A stretch of 64,000 nucleotides of DNA, from assembly GCA_029215795.1 (NCBI GenBank), contig JARDYH010000002.1:296143973-296207972 (forward strand), in the 5' to 3' direction. This document shows, piece by piece, positions 47,385-57,764 of this stretch (its first letter is position 1; each line of letters begins with the position of its first letter). A program made the translations under genes and the position numbers. This DNA comes from Anniella stebbinsi. Its lineage: Eukaryota > Chordata > Lepidosauria > Squamata > Anniellidae. The notes below the pieces were generated by a model that saw nothing but the letters and a program-made list of their open reading frames with translations, did not search any database and was not told where the DNA came from.

Positions 47385-48539
47385 CTGGAAGTGCTTTTCA
47401 CTTGTGCACAGATTTTTTAGTTCCTAGGCCACTCTTTGCTCAAGCATGGAATGGTAAATATTAAAGTATTTACTGGAGAATGAGTGCTATTAAGGTAGGA
47501 ATAATCATGCAGTGATCTTTGAAGGTATGTGTCAGTGTCTGAATTGAGTTAGTGGGATAAGTTACATGGGATATGTTACATGCATATGTCATTTGGTTAG
47601 GAACTAATCAAACTAGTGTTTGTACCATAGTTTGTAACTTCTGAAATACACTCAGTTCTGCTACCCTTTTCTATAAAAAGATGTGGTGAAGTAGAATTAA
47701 GAAGAGCTAGCCATATCTTTTCCCTTTTATTCAGTAGGTCAATAGAAATCGGAGTCCTTTTACTATATTGTCAGGGTGGCTTAGTATGGCATTGCATTGT
47801 TAAGCATGTTTTGTGACAAAATATGAGGTAGCCTATGATAGAAACTTGTTTGTTTTCCAAAATCAGCTATAAAACTTTTAAAAAGCAATTGGGGAGTATT
47901 TATTTTTCACAGATACGCTGTGCTGACAATCAGTGTTCACATGGTAATCTGCTCTGTTGCTTGTCTAAATATTAGACACAAAAGAGAGTTTTAAATATTA
48001 TTTGCAGACAGCCATGTTTCCCATTTGGAATTGATTAGCTGAAATCACTTGTCACTGCAATAGAGGAGGCCTCTGCATGAAAGCTAATTCTTTTTGTAAA
48101 CAACATGACCTGTTTGAAAGAGTGACAGTGTTTGTTTTCTTGACCCAAGTAAAGAAGGTGGTTTCTGAGTAATTTGTTTGGTTTTGAATTATTTTTGAAA
48201 AGCATGGTATGGTGTTCTGCACTGAATTGCTGCCTAGTTACACGGTTCCAACAATAGGCTAGTGTTTTGTGTATGTATGTGTGTAGGGGGGAAGATCCAG
48301 TTGGGAATCTGCTTGCAATACAATGGGGGTTCAGGGAGTTCACTGTATTAGATCATTTTTCCTGATAAATGGCATTGTTCAGCTGTAACTTTGTACTGGG
48401 TATATGGCTCAATATTTTTGTCATTACAAATACTTAGAGTAGGGATGGGAAATCTCTTTTCTGCTGAGGGTTATGTTCATTTGGGGATAATAACTTCCAA
48501 GGGGAGAGGTAAGGCGTACCATTTGTGTGCTGGGATCTT
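47385..48539. other. Unassigned DNA
   Basis: No recognisable feature. Confidence 0.4.
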
Positions 48540-48868
48540 GCCCTTCTTGGTTTATAAGAGTGGCTAGAGTAGGGGGATTGGCTGAGTGGGTACAGGCAGT
48601 GGTGAATGCCTATTTACAGCAATATGTGATTCCATCTTGCCTAAAGGAGGCAGTGGTAAAACCTTTGTTAAAATAACCCTCCCTAAACCCCACTATATTG
48701 GATAATTTCCAGCCAATCTCTAATATTCCATTCTTGGGCAAGAAGTTGGAGCTTGTGGTGTCTTCTCAGCTCCAGGGATTTCTGGATGAGACAAATTACC
48801 TAGTTCCATTTCAATCTGGCTTCAGGCCTAATTATGGGACAGAGACTGCTTTGGTCACTTTGGTGTGG
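48540..48868 (+). pseudogene. L2-clade LINE reverse transcriptase fragment
   Basis: The + strand reads VNAYLQQYVIPSCLKEAVVKPLLK, then (after a stop) PSLNPTILDNFQPISNIPFLGKKLE, then FLDETNYLVPFQSGFRPNYGTETAL. This is the conserved N-terminal RT region of L2 elements (RPISNLPFLGK...FQSGFR...GTETAL). It stops abruptly at the junction with the oppositely oriented CR1 copy. Confidence 0.85.
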
Positions 48869-49766
48869 TGACCAGAATCATACACAGTATTCCAAGTGTG
48901 CTTGCACCATAGATTTTTATAAGGGCAGTATGATCTTGCCAGTTTCCTTTCTATTATACCTAACATGGAATTTGCCTTTTTCACAGCAGCCGCACACTGT
49001 GTTTATATTTTCATCAAGTTCTCCACCACAACCCCAAGATATCTTTCTTGGTTAGCCACCGATAGCCCAGATCCGTCAGCTTATACTTGAAGTTGGGATT
49101 TTTTTTGCCGCAATGTGCATCACTTTACACTTGCTTACACTGAACCACATCTGCCATTCCTATTCTCCCAGTTTGGAGAGATCCTTTTGGAGCACCTCAC
49201 AATCCCTTTCTGTATTAACCACCATGAATAATTAGGTATCATCCAGAAACCTGGCCACTTCCCTGCTCACTCCTAATTCCAGATCATTTATGAACAAGTT
49301 GAAAAGCATTGATCCCAATACAGGTCCCTGTGGGACCCCACTATTTACATCCTTCCATTTACCATTTGTTCCTACTCTCTGCTTTTTGTTTTTAACTAGT
49401 TACTGATCCATAAAAGGACTTCTCTTCTTATTCCTTAACTGCTAAGTTTGTTCAGGAGTCTTTGGTGAATGACTTTGTCTAAATAAGCCTTTGGAAGTCT
49501 GAATAAACGATGTCCACGATCATCCCTCTCCACATGTTTATTGACACTTTTTAAAAACTCTGAAACGTTAATATGATAGCAGAAGCCATGTTGATTCTTT
49601 TTCAGTGGGGCTTCTCCTCCTATATGCCTACTAATTTTATCTTTAATAACTGGCCTGTAATTTCTTGAATCACCCCTGTATCCTTTTTTTTTAAAAAAAA
49701 TGTGTTACATTGGTTATTCTCCAGTCCTCTTGTACAAAGGCTGATCTTAGGGACATGTTACATATT
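48869..49766 (-). pseudogene. CR1-type LINE, 3' portion left of the Harbinger insertion
   Basis: The + strand shows the complement of CR1 RT-coding phrases: 'accagaatcatacacagtattcc', 'ttctccaccacaaccccaag', 'catcactttacacttgctta', 'tttatgaacaagttgaaaagc', 'ggtccctgtgggacccc' and 'agttactgatccata'. These run continuously to 49766, where the Harbinger terminal repeat begins. The LINE resumes at 56258 in register. Confidence 0.85.
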
Positions 49767-49797
49767 GGCTCAATTCGGACGACACGTTAACCAACTG
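49767..49797 (+). repeat. Left terminal inverted repeat of the Harbinger element
   Basis: Starts GGCTCAATTCGGACGACAC and continues GTTAACCAACTG. Its partner is at 56227-56257. A second, imperfect CTCAATTCGGACAACAC follows at 49837. Confidence 0.9.
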
Positions 49798-50574
49798 AGA
49801 GGACTTAACCCACTGACGGTGTGTTAAAAAGGCGGCCTCAATTCGGACAACACGCTGCAGCAGGGGATGCAAAGTTAATTTAACCACCCTGGTGGTTAAT
49901 AACGTACTCGGTTTTGACGGACAGCCCAGCCGCCATTTTCCCCGCTTACCGAACTCCGGCAGTCCTCCAGCAAGTATCCCAGCAAGCAATGCGGCCGAAA
50001 ACCACGGGCGCCGCCATCTTAGATGATGCAGGACATGCCTCCCAAACCTCATTGGCTGCCGTAGTCAGTGGGCGGAACTCAGCAGCCTCGGGCAAAGAGT
50101 CTGCCAGGAGCAATGGCAGCACCAATACAACAGTCGCACCCCACGCCCAGCAGAGCAATCCCAACGTTGGCACCCACGCCCCAGGGAGCCTCCCACCACC
50201 CACCCTACACGGGGGACCTGGCAGTCGCCAGGACGACCCACGGCCCCTAGCCCCCAGCCCCCTCCTAGAGCATTTTTCGCACACACAGGGAAGAAGACGA
50301 GAGTGGGGTGGTTTGGAAAACTTTATTCAGCAGGGAAGGCAAACATGGGCAAGACGGCACAGGGGCACCAGTATGCCAGGGCTGAGCCCACAGAAAAGAT
50401 AGGCGCCCCTGGGAAGGGAGGAGGAGGCGGCTGGAAGGCACAGCGGTGAAGAGGGGATGGCCAAGGCCACACCCCCAGGGAGCCAAGCACGGAATGTGCC
50501 AAGGGGAGGAGGTGGAGAGGGGTGACATGCCAGGGAGAGATGCCAGTCCACAGATGGAACCCTGCAGCCGACGC
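49798..50574. other. Harbinger interior between left end and transposase
   Basis: GC-rich sequence downstream of the transposase stop. Overlapping ORFs on both strands (for example 49914-50402) have proline/glycine-rich composition typical of chance frames in GC-rich DNA. I see no domain. Confidence 0.5.
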
Positions 50575-52013
50575 TCACACGGGGTCGGGGTAGCGCAGCC
50601 AGATCCAGGCACTGATGCTCTCACGCACCCGGGACACCTCCGCACGGGCACGATGCTCCCCAACGGGGTTCTCTGGCCCCGGCAAAGGTTCGATGTCACG
50701 CCCATCCACAACGATGGCGTCGGCATCCTCGCCCTCCTGAGGGAGGTCAGGGTGCTCGGCCAGTAACACGTCCCCACGGGACTCGCAGATGTTGTGCAGG
50801 ATGCAGCAGCACACCATCACGTCCGGAATGATGTGGGCCTGCAAGTCCAACAAGCTGAACAGGGAGCGCCAGCGCTCCTTCAGACGCCCAAAGGCACACT
50901 CCATGGGCAGGCGGGCACGGCAATGGTAGTAGTTGTATTTACGCTGCACGTTGGTGTGTGGGTAGCGGTACGGGGCCATCAGCCACGGCTACAAGGCAAA
51001 CGCCTGGTCGGCTAGGAGGAGCGGCCCAACTGCGTGCCCGCACACAGAACCGGGGCCAGACTTCAGGAAGCGCCCCGATGTCAGCTTGGCAGCCAGGGGG
51101 GAGTTCCAGAAGACAGCTGTGTCGTGGCTCCGCCCAGACACTCCCGCATACACGTCCAGGAAGTGGCCCTTGGCATCCACAACAGCCTGGAGAACCATGC
51201 TGTACAAATGCTTACGGTTGTAGTACTCCTCGCCACGGGTGAGCGGGGCCAGGATGCGCACGTGGGTCGAGTCCATCGCCCCCACCGCCCGTGGGAAGCC
51301 CAGGGCATGGAAGCCACGCATGTTCTCCTTCTGGCCCCCCACCCGGATGACATCAGCCAGATACAGCTCATTCAGCATGCTCACCATCTCACGGAAGATC
51401 TCGCACACGGTAGACACGCCCACTCTGAAGATGGTTGACAGGGGCAAGTAGCCCACGTTGAACGCTAGCTTGTACAGCGTCAGGCCAAGGTGACGGGACT
51501 CCGGAGTACAGCGGCGCATATTTGTACACTCCCGCTGTAGGACAGGTGTCACCTCGGCCACCAACACCTTGAACGTTGCGCGAGACATGCAGAAGCTCCC
51601 ACGGAAGCGCTCGTCGTCCCAGTCCTCCAAGTCCTGCATCTCATGCCACACGGCGTCCGTCCAGGGAAGCACCCAGCGGTGGACGCTCTCGCGCTCAGCA
51701 AGAAGCTCAGCCGACATCGAGAGGGGTGGGGTGAGGTGCAGGGCTCCTTCGGCCAACTTCTCCATGAGCAACGTGGATGCCGCACGGGGACGAACCAGTG
51801 GCAGGATGGTGGCCCAGAGAAAGGCACAGCCTCTGTCGCTCCAAGGGGCCAGCGGAAGGTCTCTGTCTCGAACACTGGCTTCGCGGGCATGGCTCCACCT
51901 AGCTGGCGTAGACGGACACGGAATAGGTCCTCCTCATCGGCATCAGCGTGGTTTTGCGTGGCCGCCTGGATCGCTCTTTGCAAGCAGGCTGTCACGAGCT
52001 CCCTCCGGGACAT
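50575..52013 (-). pseudogene. Harbinger transposase (DDE), one amber and one frame change
   Basis: A DDE-type nuclease that would excise and insert the element. It starts with ATG at 52013 (MSRRELVTACLQRAI...ADEEDLFRVRLRQL). The frame then changes near 51800-51900 by a 1-bp indel or an unrecognised small intron. The main block (50989-51771) carries the DDE domain. First Asp: GAMDSTHVRILAP (usually GxxDGTH). Second Asp: LLLADQAF. The catalytic Glu lies in MECAFGRLKERW beyond a TAG at 50989-50991 that interrupts the otherwise open frame before PWLMAPYR. Other family marks are YYNRKHLYSMVLQAVVDA, DVYAGVSGRSHDT and LHNICE. The C-terminus ends at 50575. All three catalytic residues survive, so decay is recent. 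It is related to host HARBI1 by family, not by position. Confidence 0.9.
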
Positions 52014-52905
52014 CCTTGCAAATGCCGGGCGGGCTGGAGAGGGGACGGGCAGGACGGGAGGAGCAGTGGGCGAGACGGAGCAGGAGGGTGGAGGGAGGTG
52101 GGGCTAGGGATGGAGCATGGGACTGTCATCATCGTTAGCGTGGGAATGGGAGGGCAGGAGGATTTGTTTAGGCTAAAGCGCACCTGCAAGGCAGAGGGGA
52201 GTGACAGGAAGCGGCCGGAGTGGGGTGCATGATGGGGAATCGGCAGAGCGGGCCGTTACTATGCTGCGACTAGGAGGGATGGGCGTGCCCTTCCAAGCTG
52301 CCGAATAACCCTACAGCTGACCGTGAATCGGACGGCAATGGCGCCGGACACTTTGTTCCAGACGTCGAATGCGACGTATTATTTCTCCCAGGGTCACCTC
52401 CAGAGCGTGGAGACGGCGTGCCTTTTGGGCCCTCCGCCTTCTACGGAAGGCACGGCGGAGGGAATGCAGTTTCCCTGGAAGGCGAGAACAGAAGGGGAGA
52501 GAGGAGGGGGAGAGCCATCAGTGACATGGAGGCCACACTAACACCACTGCAGTCCACCCAACAGCCCAGTTGTCCACCTCACCGCCGAAGGGCCCTTCGG
52601 CGTCGGACAATGCGCCCTGCGTGGTGGCTGTCGGACCTGTAGGGTGATGCCATCTCGATTGGTTGTGGCTGCAATGAGGGGAGATAGGGCCGGGAACGAG
52701 AGGCATCCAGCGCGTGCAACAATGTTGCATAGGGATGCTGATGGACATAGCCTTGAGCGTCTAGACCGGGCTGAGGGAGGCGGCAGCCAGAGGGATGCAG
52801 ATCTAAAGGGGTCCTATCGCATATAGGGGTGCGGGAGAGTATACAACTGCACGTCCCCATGGATCTATGGGGAATAGGTCTAGGGAGTCATAGGACAACC
52901 TTGCC
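52014..52905. other. Harbinger interior between the two genes
   Basis: GC-rich spacer of about 0.9 kb. Small overlapping ORFs on both strands without domains. It would contain the transposase promoter and the 3' end of the SANT-like gene. Confidence 0.5.
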
Positions 52906-55279
52906 TTAGGCCATGTCGTCCTGAGTGGGCCTTTCCAGCCCCTCCTCCTCTTCCTCCTCCTCTGTCTCTTTGTCCCCCTCCTCCTCTCCCTCTTCGTCAG
53001 TGTCAGGTGGGATGGCGTGGATCCTCTTTGGACGGCCGCCTATGCTCTGGAGCTTCTGCCCTCCGGCCGCCCCCCCTGCCTTCCCTGAGGCACCTGCTGC
53101 TGACAACACCGACCGTGGGGCCCGATACGGTGTGGCCATCGGTGGGGGCATGTACTGCTGTTGCTGCTGCGGCACCATGTATCCGTGAGGCCCCATGTAG
53201 GGCACAGCCTGCGGTGGCCCATGGTAGGCTCCACGGAAGGATTGGGCAAGCTCTCTGAGCACCTCGGTTTGGCGATCGATGGCTGCTGTGCGCTTCCGCA
53301 TGCCTCGGTCGATGATGGCATTGGTGGCAGCCATGGTCTCAGTCATGCCGGTGACATGGCGCTCCAGACCTATACGCACATCCCTCCCCGCCTCCCGTGT
53401 GGCTTGGGCGCACTCCTCCATGGCTTGTGTGGCTGTGCGTGTGGCCCACACGGTGAGGATGCGCTCCTTGGTGCGCCTGGCCTCCTCCTAGGCCGCCATG
53501 CATGTGAACAGGTTGTGGATGCGCTCCCCAGTTGTCTCTGTGACAGAGACCAACTCCCTCGTCACCTGCAGCCGGTCTGCCCTGCGCCTGTTGCGCATCT
53601 GGACACATTTCTGCGCGTTGCTCAGGGGATGGGCTTCTTCGGCCGCAACCTCACCGTGCTCGCCTACGTGCGGTGGTGGCGGCTCCTCCTCTAGGGGGTT
53701 CCCTCCCTCCATAGGCGCGTCCTCCGGCTGTGGGGGCCCCTCGATCTCCCGCTCCAGCACGGCCTCCCCGGCCTCCAGCTCCACATCCGATGGCGCCTCA
53801 GCCTCCATCGCTTCCATCTCCACGTACATTTCATCGGAGGCCTGCATATCGATATGCAGCAGCTCTTCCTGGAACGGTGACAGTTCAGGCTCGAGCACAT
53901 CGCCCACCTGTTGTTCCACGAGCAGCTCCATTTCGTCTTGATCTTCCTGGGACACAGGCCCCGTCTCCGTCACGACATCCAAGATCCCGTGCGGTATTCC
54001 CTGCACTATAGTTGCATGTTTCGAGGACCCTAGTCGCGTGCGTGGCGCTGGTACTGGTCGTGCCACTCACCCAACGGTGGCAGCCACGCTCCCCTTCGCG
54101 AGAATGTCCCGTGTACGGGACGGCCCTGGCTCTTCCTTCCCCTGCTGGGTCTCTGGCACCAGGGGGGTAGGTGCGGGGTCCTCTACCTGCATGTCCACAC
54201 AGATGAGCCGTAGGAAGGCCGTGGGGCTGCTGCTGCTGGAGGAGGCTGGCGTGGGGGCGATGCTCCTTGAGGTGGTGGCTGTCCTGGGTGGCACAGGTGA
54301 CGGCCTCGCAAGCACCGATGGACTTTGGGATCCTGCGGGCCGGCTCATCAGCCTCGCCTTGCCCGGACATGCTTCAGCTGCTGCCCTTGCAACTTTCTTG
54401 GCAGGGGGTGCGGATGATGCTTTCGGGGCCGTCTTAGCAGGGGGTGCGGATGATGCTTTCGGGGGCCTTTTAGCGGGGGGTGCGGATGATGATTTCGGGG
54501 CTGCTTTGGCGGAGGGTGCGGATGCTGCTTTCGGGGCTGCCTTGGCAGGGGGTGCGGATGCTGCTTTCGGGGCTGCCTTGGTGGGGGGTGCGGATGATGC
54601 TTTCGGGGCTGCCTTGGCGGGGGGATGCGGATGATGCTTTCGGGGCTGCCTTGGCAGGGGGTGTGGATGATGCTTTCGGGGCTGCCTTGGCAGGAGGAGC
54701 GGGTGATGCTTTCGGGGCTGCCTTGGTGGGGGGTGTTGGCCGTGGGTCGACCGGCCTTGCCGGGGGCTCCTGTTTCTGTGCGGTGGGGCCCTCTTCCCGT
54801 TGCGCCCCTTGGTCCAGCCGTGCTCGTTGACGTGTGCGTGGAGGCTCGTTGGTGGCGACCCTTCTGCCCGCCGTGTGCCCCGGGACGACGTCGTGACGCT
54901 CCAACAGCAGGCGTGACAGTTCATCATAGAAGGGCATGGTGCATGGCTGGGCACCAGTTCTTTTATTGTGAGTGACAACCTCCTTGAACTTCCTCTTGAG
55001 TCCGTGGAGCTTGTCCTTGCATTGCTTTCCATTGCGGTCGTATCCCCGTTCCTGCATTTTCTCGGCTAGCCAGGGGTAGAACTTATCTTGCCTGGCAGTG
55101 GCCATGATCCTCCTGGCTTCCGGGCTCCCCCAGAGCTCTATGAAGTGGCCGATCTCCTCCTCGGACCAGCGCAGCGCTCTGCGTCTTTCCTGGGGGTCCT
55201 GGCTGCTCCCCTCTTCAGGGGATTGTGAGCCGGAGTCCTCGGCTGGATCGTCCCTTGGCCCCTTTCCCTCTGGCTCCAT
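52906..55279 (-). pseudogene. Myb/SANT-like DNA-binding accessory gene of the Harbinger element
   Basis: Starts with ATG at 55279. Residues about 36-115 form a trihelix/Myb-SANT-like domain with spaced aromatic residues (RWSEEEIGHFIELW, FYPWLAEKMQERGYDRNGKQCKDKLHGLKRKFKEV). In Harbinger systems such a protein binds the element ends or promotes transposase entry to the nucleus (family knowledge). It is followed by a Pro/Ala/Lys repeat block (AAPKASSAPPAK, 12 residues, about ten times), in which one unit has an extra base that shifts the frame (about 54614-54650). Next come a TGA at 54067-54069 inside a GTGAGT splice-donor-like sequence and an acidic segment (53488-54066). After a TAG (53488-53490), the C-terminal part (52906-53451) has a predicted helical stretch, polyglutamine (QQQQQ) and an acidic tail. 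Exon structure is uncertain; at least one frameshift and one amber look like decay. Confidence 0.8.
54396..54750. repeat. 36-bp coding minisatellite in the SANT-like gene
   Basis: About ten tandem 36-bp units of the type TTGGCAGGGGGTGCGGATGA plus TGCTTTCGGGGCTGCC. Each encodes 12 residues on the minus strand, so copy-number change keeps the frame. One unit near 54614-54650 is 37 bp and breaks it. Units differ at a few positions only. Confidence 0.9.
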
Positions 55280-56039
55280 GTTGCCAATGGGTGTGTGGTT
55301 CTGTGGTGAGGGTGGTGGGTGCCTTGGGCTGCCTTTCCCAGTCCTGTGTGGATGTGTGTCGGTGGGTGCTGGTGGGCTCTAGTGCTTGCTGTGAATGTGC
55401 CCTGTGCGTAGGCGTTGTTGTCTTTGGTGGCCGGGGCCGCTTCGTGTCCTTGGGATTGTTGTGCATGCCTTCGTTGGTTTTCTACAACATCCGCAGGTGG
55501 CTGGCTGTCGCCCACGGGCACCAATTGCCTAGACATTTCTAGCGTCTTGGGGATAGGCTTTGCCTACGCTCACTGTCCAGCCGTGTTGGGCGAATGGGGG
55601 GGGAGCTATCTGGACGCTGCTTCCCCGTCCCTCGTCCTTCTGGGTGATGCGAGGGTGGGGGTGGCGTTGTGGTGGGGGTCACCTCTGGATGGGGTGTCAT
55701 CCTCCCTGTTGGGGGGGCTACCCCTTGTTCCTGGGTGCCTGGGGTTGTTGCCTGTTCCGTCTCCCCCTCTCCCCCTTTGCCATGGCTCTGTTCTGGTGCG
55801 CTTCCCTGTCCATTTGGGTGGTTGACTGGGCACCCTGCGTGAGTGCTTGCAGGAGCTGGCTCCTTTTTGAGCTCCGCACCGGCTGCCTGGTGGGGGAGGC
55901 GGGCGTCCTGGTTGCTATGGCAGCGAAACCAGCGCTCTGTTTCATCCGCGCCTGAGCTCTCGTCCGCTTTCTGCTGCTCTTGCCACTCTCCTCTATGGTC
56001 TTTTGAGTTAACGTACTCACCTCAGTTGTTTAACCCACG
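55280..56039. other. Harbinger interior upstream of the SANT-like gene
   Basis: About 0.75 kb of GC-rich DNA between the SANT-like start and the right-end repeats. Presumably holds its promoter. Opposite-strand ORFs here (for example 55225-55542 and 55415-55825) lack domains. Confidence 0.5.
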
Positions 56040-56226
56040 CACCTCAAGTGGCTGAATTCGGACAACACGTTAGTCAATTGACTAACTTTTAAACAACTCG
56101 CAAGTAAGTTGTTTAACTCAGTTGTTTAAAACTGCAACTTAAACAACTGTGGGTTGGTTAACCGTTGTGTGGCTGAATTCGGACGACAAGTTAGGTTAAC
56201 CAACTGACGGTTGGTTAACTTAACAA

Positions 56227-56257
56227 CCGTTGGTTAATGTGTCGTCCGAATTGAGCC
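56227..56257 (-). repeat. Right terminal inverted repeat of the Harbinger element
   Basis: The inverse of the left end, differing at two positions. The adjoining 56040-56226 holds two more motif copies (CTGAATTCGGACAACACG, CTGAATTCGGACGACAAG) and stacked palindromes made of GGTTAACC / AACCGTTGG words. This end is structurally more elaborate than the left. Confidence 0.9.
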
Positions 56258-57600
56258 AATGTGTTAGAAGATCAGCAATTTCATAACTGATTTCTTTAAA
56301 AACTCTAGGATAGATACCTTCTGGGCTTAGTGATTTATTTACTTTCCTTTTGTCAATAAAATTGAGAACTTCATTTTGTGCCACCACTATTTGCCTCAGT
56401 TCCTCAGACTCCTTTCCTGAAAACATCTGTTCAGGCACAGGTATCTGTCCTATATCTTCTGCAGTGAAGACAGGTGAAAAGCCATATCCTCCTTTAGTAC
56501 TCCTTTAACTCCGTTATCATCCCATGGTCCAACTGCCTTCGTAGATGGTTACCTGATTCTGATATATTTAAAGAATTCTTTATTGTTGACCTTGATGTTG
56601 TTAGTGATATGCCCCCCAAAATGCTTTTTTTGCACTTCCTTTTTTCAAGCTCATGCTCCCTTTTGTTTCCCTCATTTGGGCAACACTTCTATTTTCTGAA
56701 AGAAGCTTTCTTCTCTCTGGTAGCTTGACTCTGCTCGTGGTATACATTCTAGCTGAGCTTCTATTATTGTAGTTTTGAGAAATGTCTGAGCATTTTGAAA
56801 GATTGAACCCACTTTCGACTTCCTTTTTACCAGCTCCCTCATTTTAGAGAAGTTTCCTCTTTGGAAGGCAAATGTAATTGTGTTCGACTTCCTTGGCAAT
56901 TTTCCTCTTAAATACATATTAAATCTGATAGCACTGTTTCCAATTGATTCTACAGTGTTCACATCTCATACTAGGTCCTGGGTGATACCACATGATTAAA
57001 TCCAGGGTAGCCTCCCCTCAGGTCAGTTCTATGGCCAACTGTTCTACGGCACAGTTGCTTAGGGCATCAAGAAATTTTACCTCTTTGTCATGACTTGAAC
57101 ATGTATTTATCCAGTCAATGTGGAGGTATTTGAATATTCCTCATTTGGAGGGCTCCCTGATTTCGTTTTCTGTCTCAAGATCACCCTGAGCATTCTGGTC
57201 TGGAGGATGATACCATATTCCTAGTACTAAATTAGTTTTGAAGCCCAGTATTGTCACCCACAGTACTTCTGTGGAAGAGTCTGCCCCTTTTAGGTTTTCT
57301 AATCTGTTTGACACTATGCCCTCTTTGATGTAGAGAGCAACCCCTCCTCCAGTACGCCCTTCCCTGTCCTTCATATAGAGTTTATATCCAGACATGACCA
57401 TATCGCACTGGTTCTCTCTGTTCTACTATATCTAGGGTCTTCTTTAAAATCAGGCACTCCAGCTCTCCCATTTTGGCTCAGAGTCATTTAACATTTGTCT
57501 AGAAGCAGCTAAATACTGTTCGTCTCCAGATGTCTCTGGCATGAACATCTTCTGCTATGGCACTTAACCAGACAAAGAGGCCTATTATGTTTCATCATAT
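56258..57600 (-). pseudogene. CR1-type LINE, 5' portion right of the Harbinger insertion
   Basis: Continuation of the LINE at 48869. Minus-strand pieces in order from 5' to 3' are an APE-type endonuclease segment GYKLYMKDREGRTGGGVALYIKEG (57141-57401), FQRGNFSKMRELVKRK (56672-56962), and early RT with NKSLSPEGIYPRVFKEI (56220-56438). All are separated by frame shifts. The 5' end is truncated near 57480-57600. Confidence 0.85.
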
Positions 57601-57764
57601 GCTCATGGCCTATTTCATCCCCTTCTACATTTGGGCAATTGGAAATATTTTCATTTGCAGCCCCTAGGGATGATTCAACCTAAACCAGATGCTTCCCAGC
57701 TCCTGTCGGCTTTCCTCCAGGGTACAGTTCAAAAGCTGCTCTCTCCAGATCTTCTGGAGAGGCC

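Larger units (their letters stand above)
49767..56257 (-). mobile_element. PIF/Harbinger-type DNA transposon, about 6.5 kb
   Basis: The ends are 31-bp terminal inverted repeats that start GGCTCAATTCGGACGACAC and match at 29 of 31 positions (49767-49797 and 56227-56257). Shorter iterations of the motif lie inside the ends, at 49837 on the left and 56052 and 56171 on the right. A transposase (50575-52013) and a Myb/SANT-like gene (52906-55279) are both on the minus strand. This two-gene content defines Harbinger elements. The body is strikingly GC- and CpG-rich against the host flanks. It splits a CR1 LINE. The flanks read ATT and AAT, so a 3-bp duplication is not exact. If TTA (49758-49760 and 56264-56266) is taken as the duplication, the TIR gains six bases (CATATT / CACATT). 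Confidence 0.9.

Noticed and set aside
53161..53694. Long + strand ORFs inside the Harbinger element (also 54038-54634, 55415-55825, 49914-50402)
   Set aside because: Antisense shadows of the minus-strand genes or chance frames in GC-rich DNA; composition is Gly/Ala/Arg/Pro-rich without domains.
49767..56257. Domesticated HARBI1 host gene
   Set aside because: It lies inside a complete transposon with TIRs and carries stop and frame lesions, unlike a conserved host gene.
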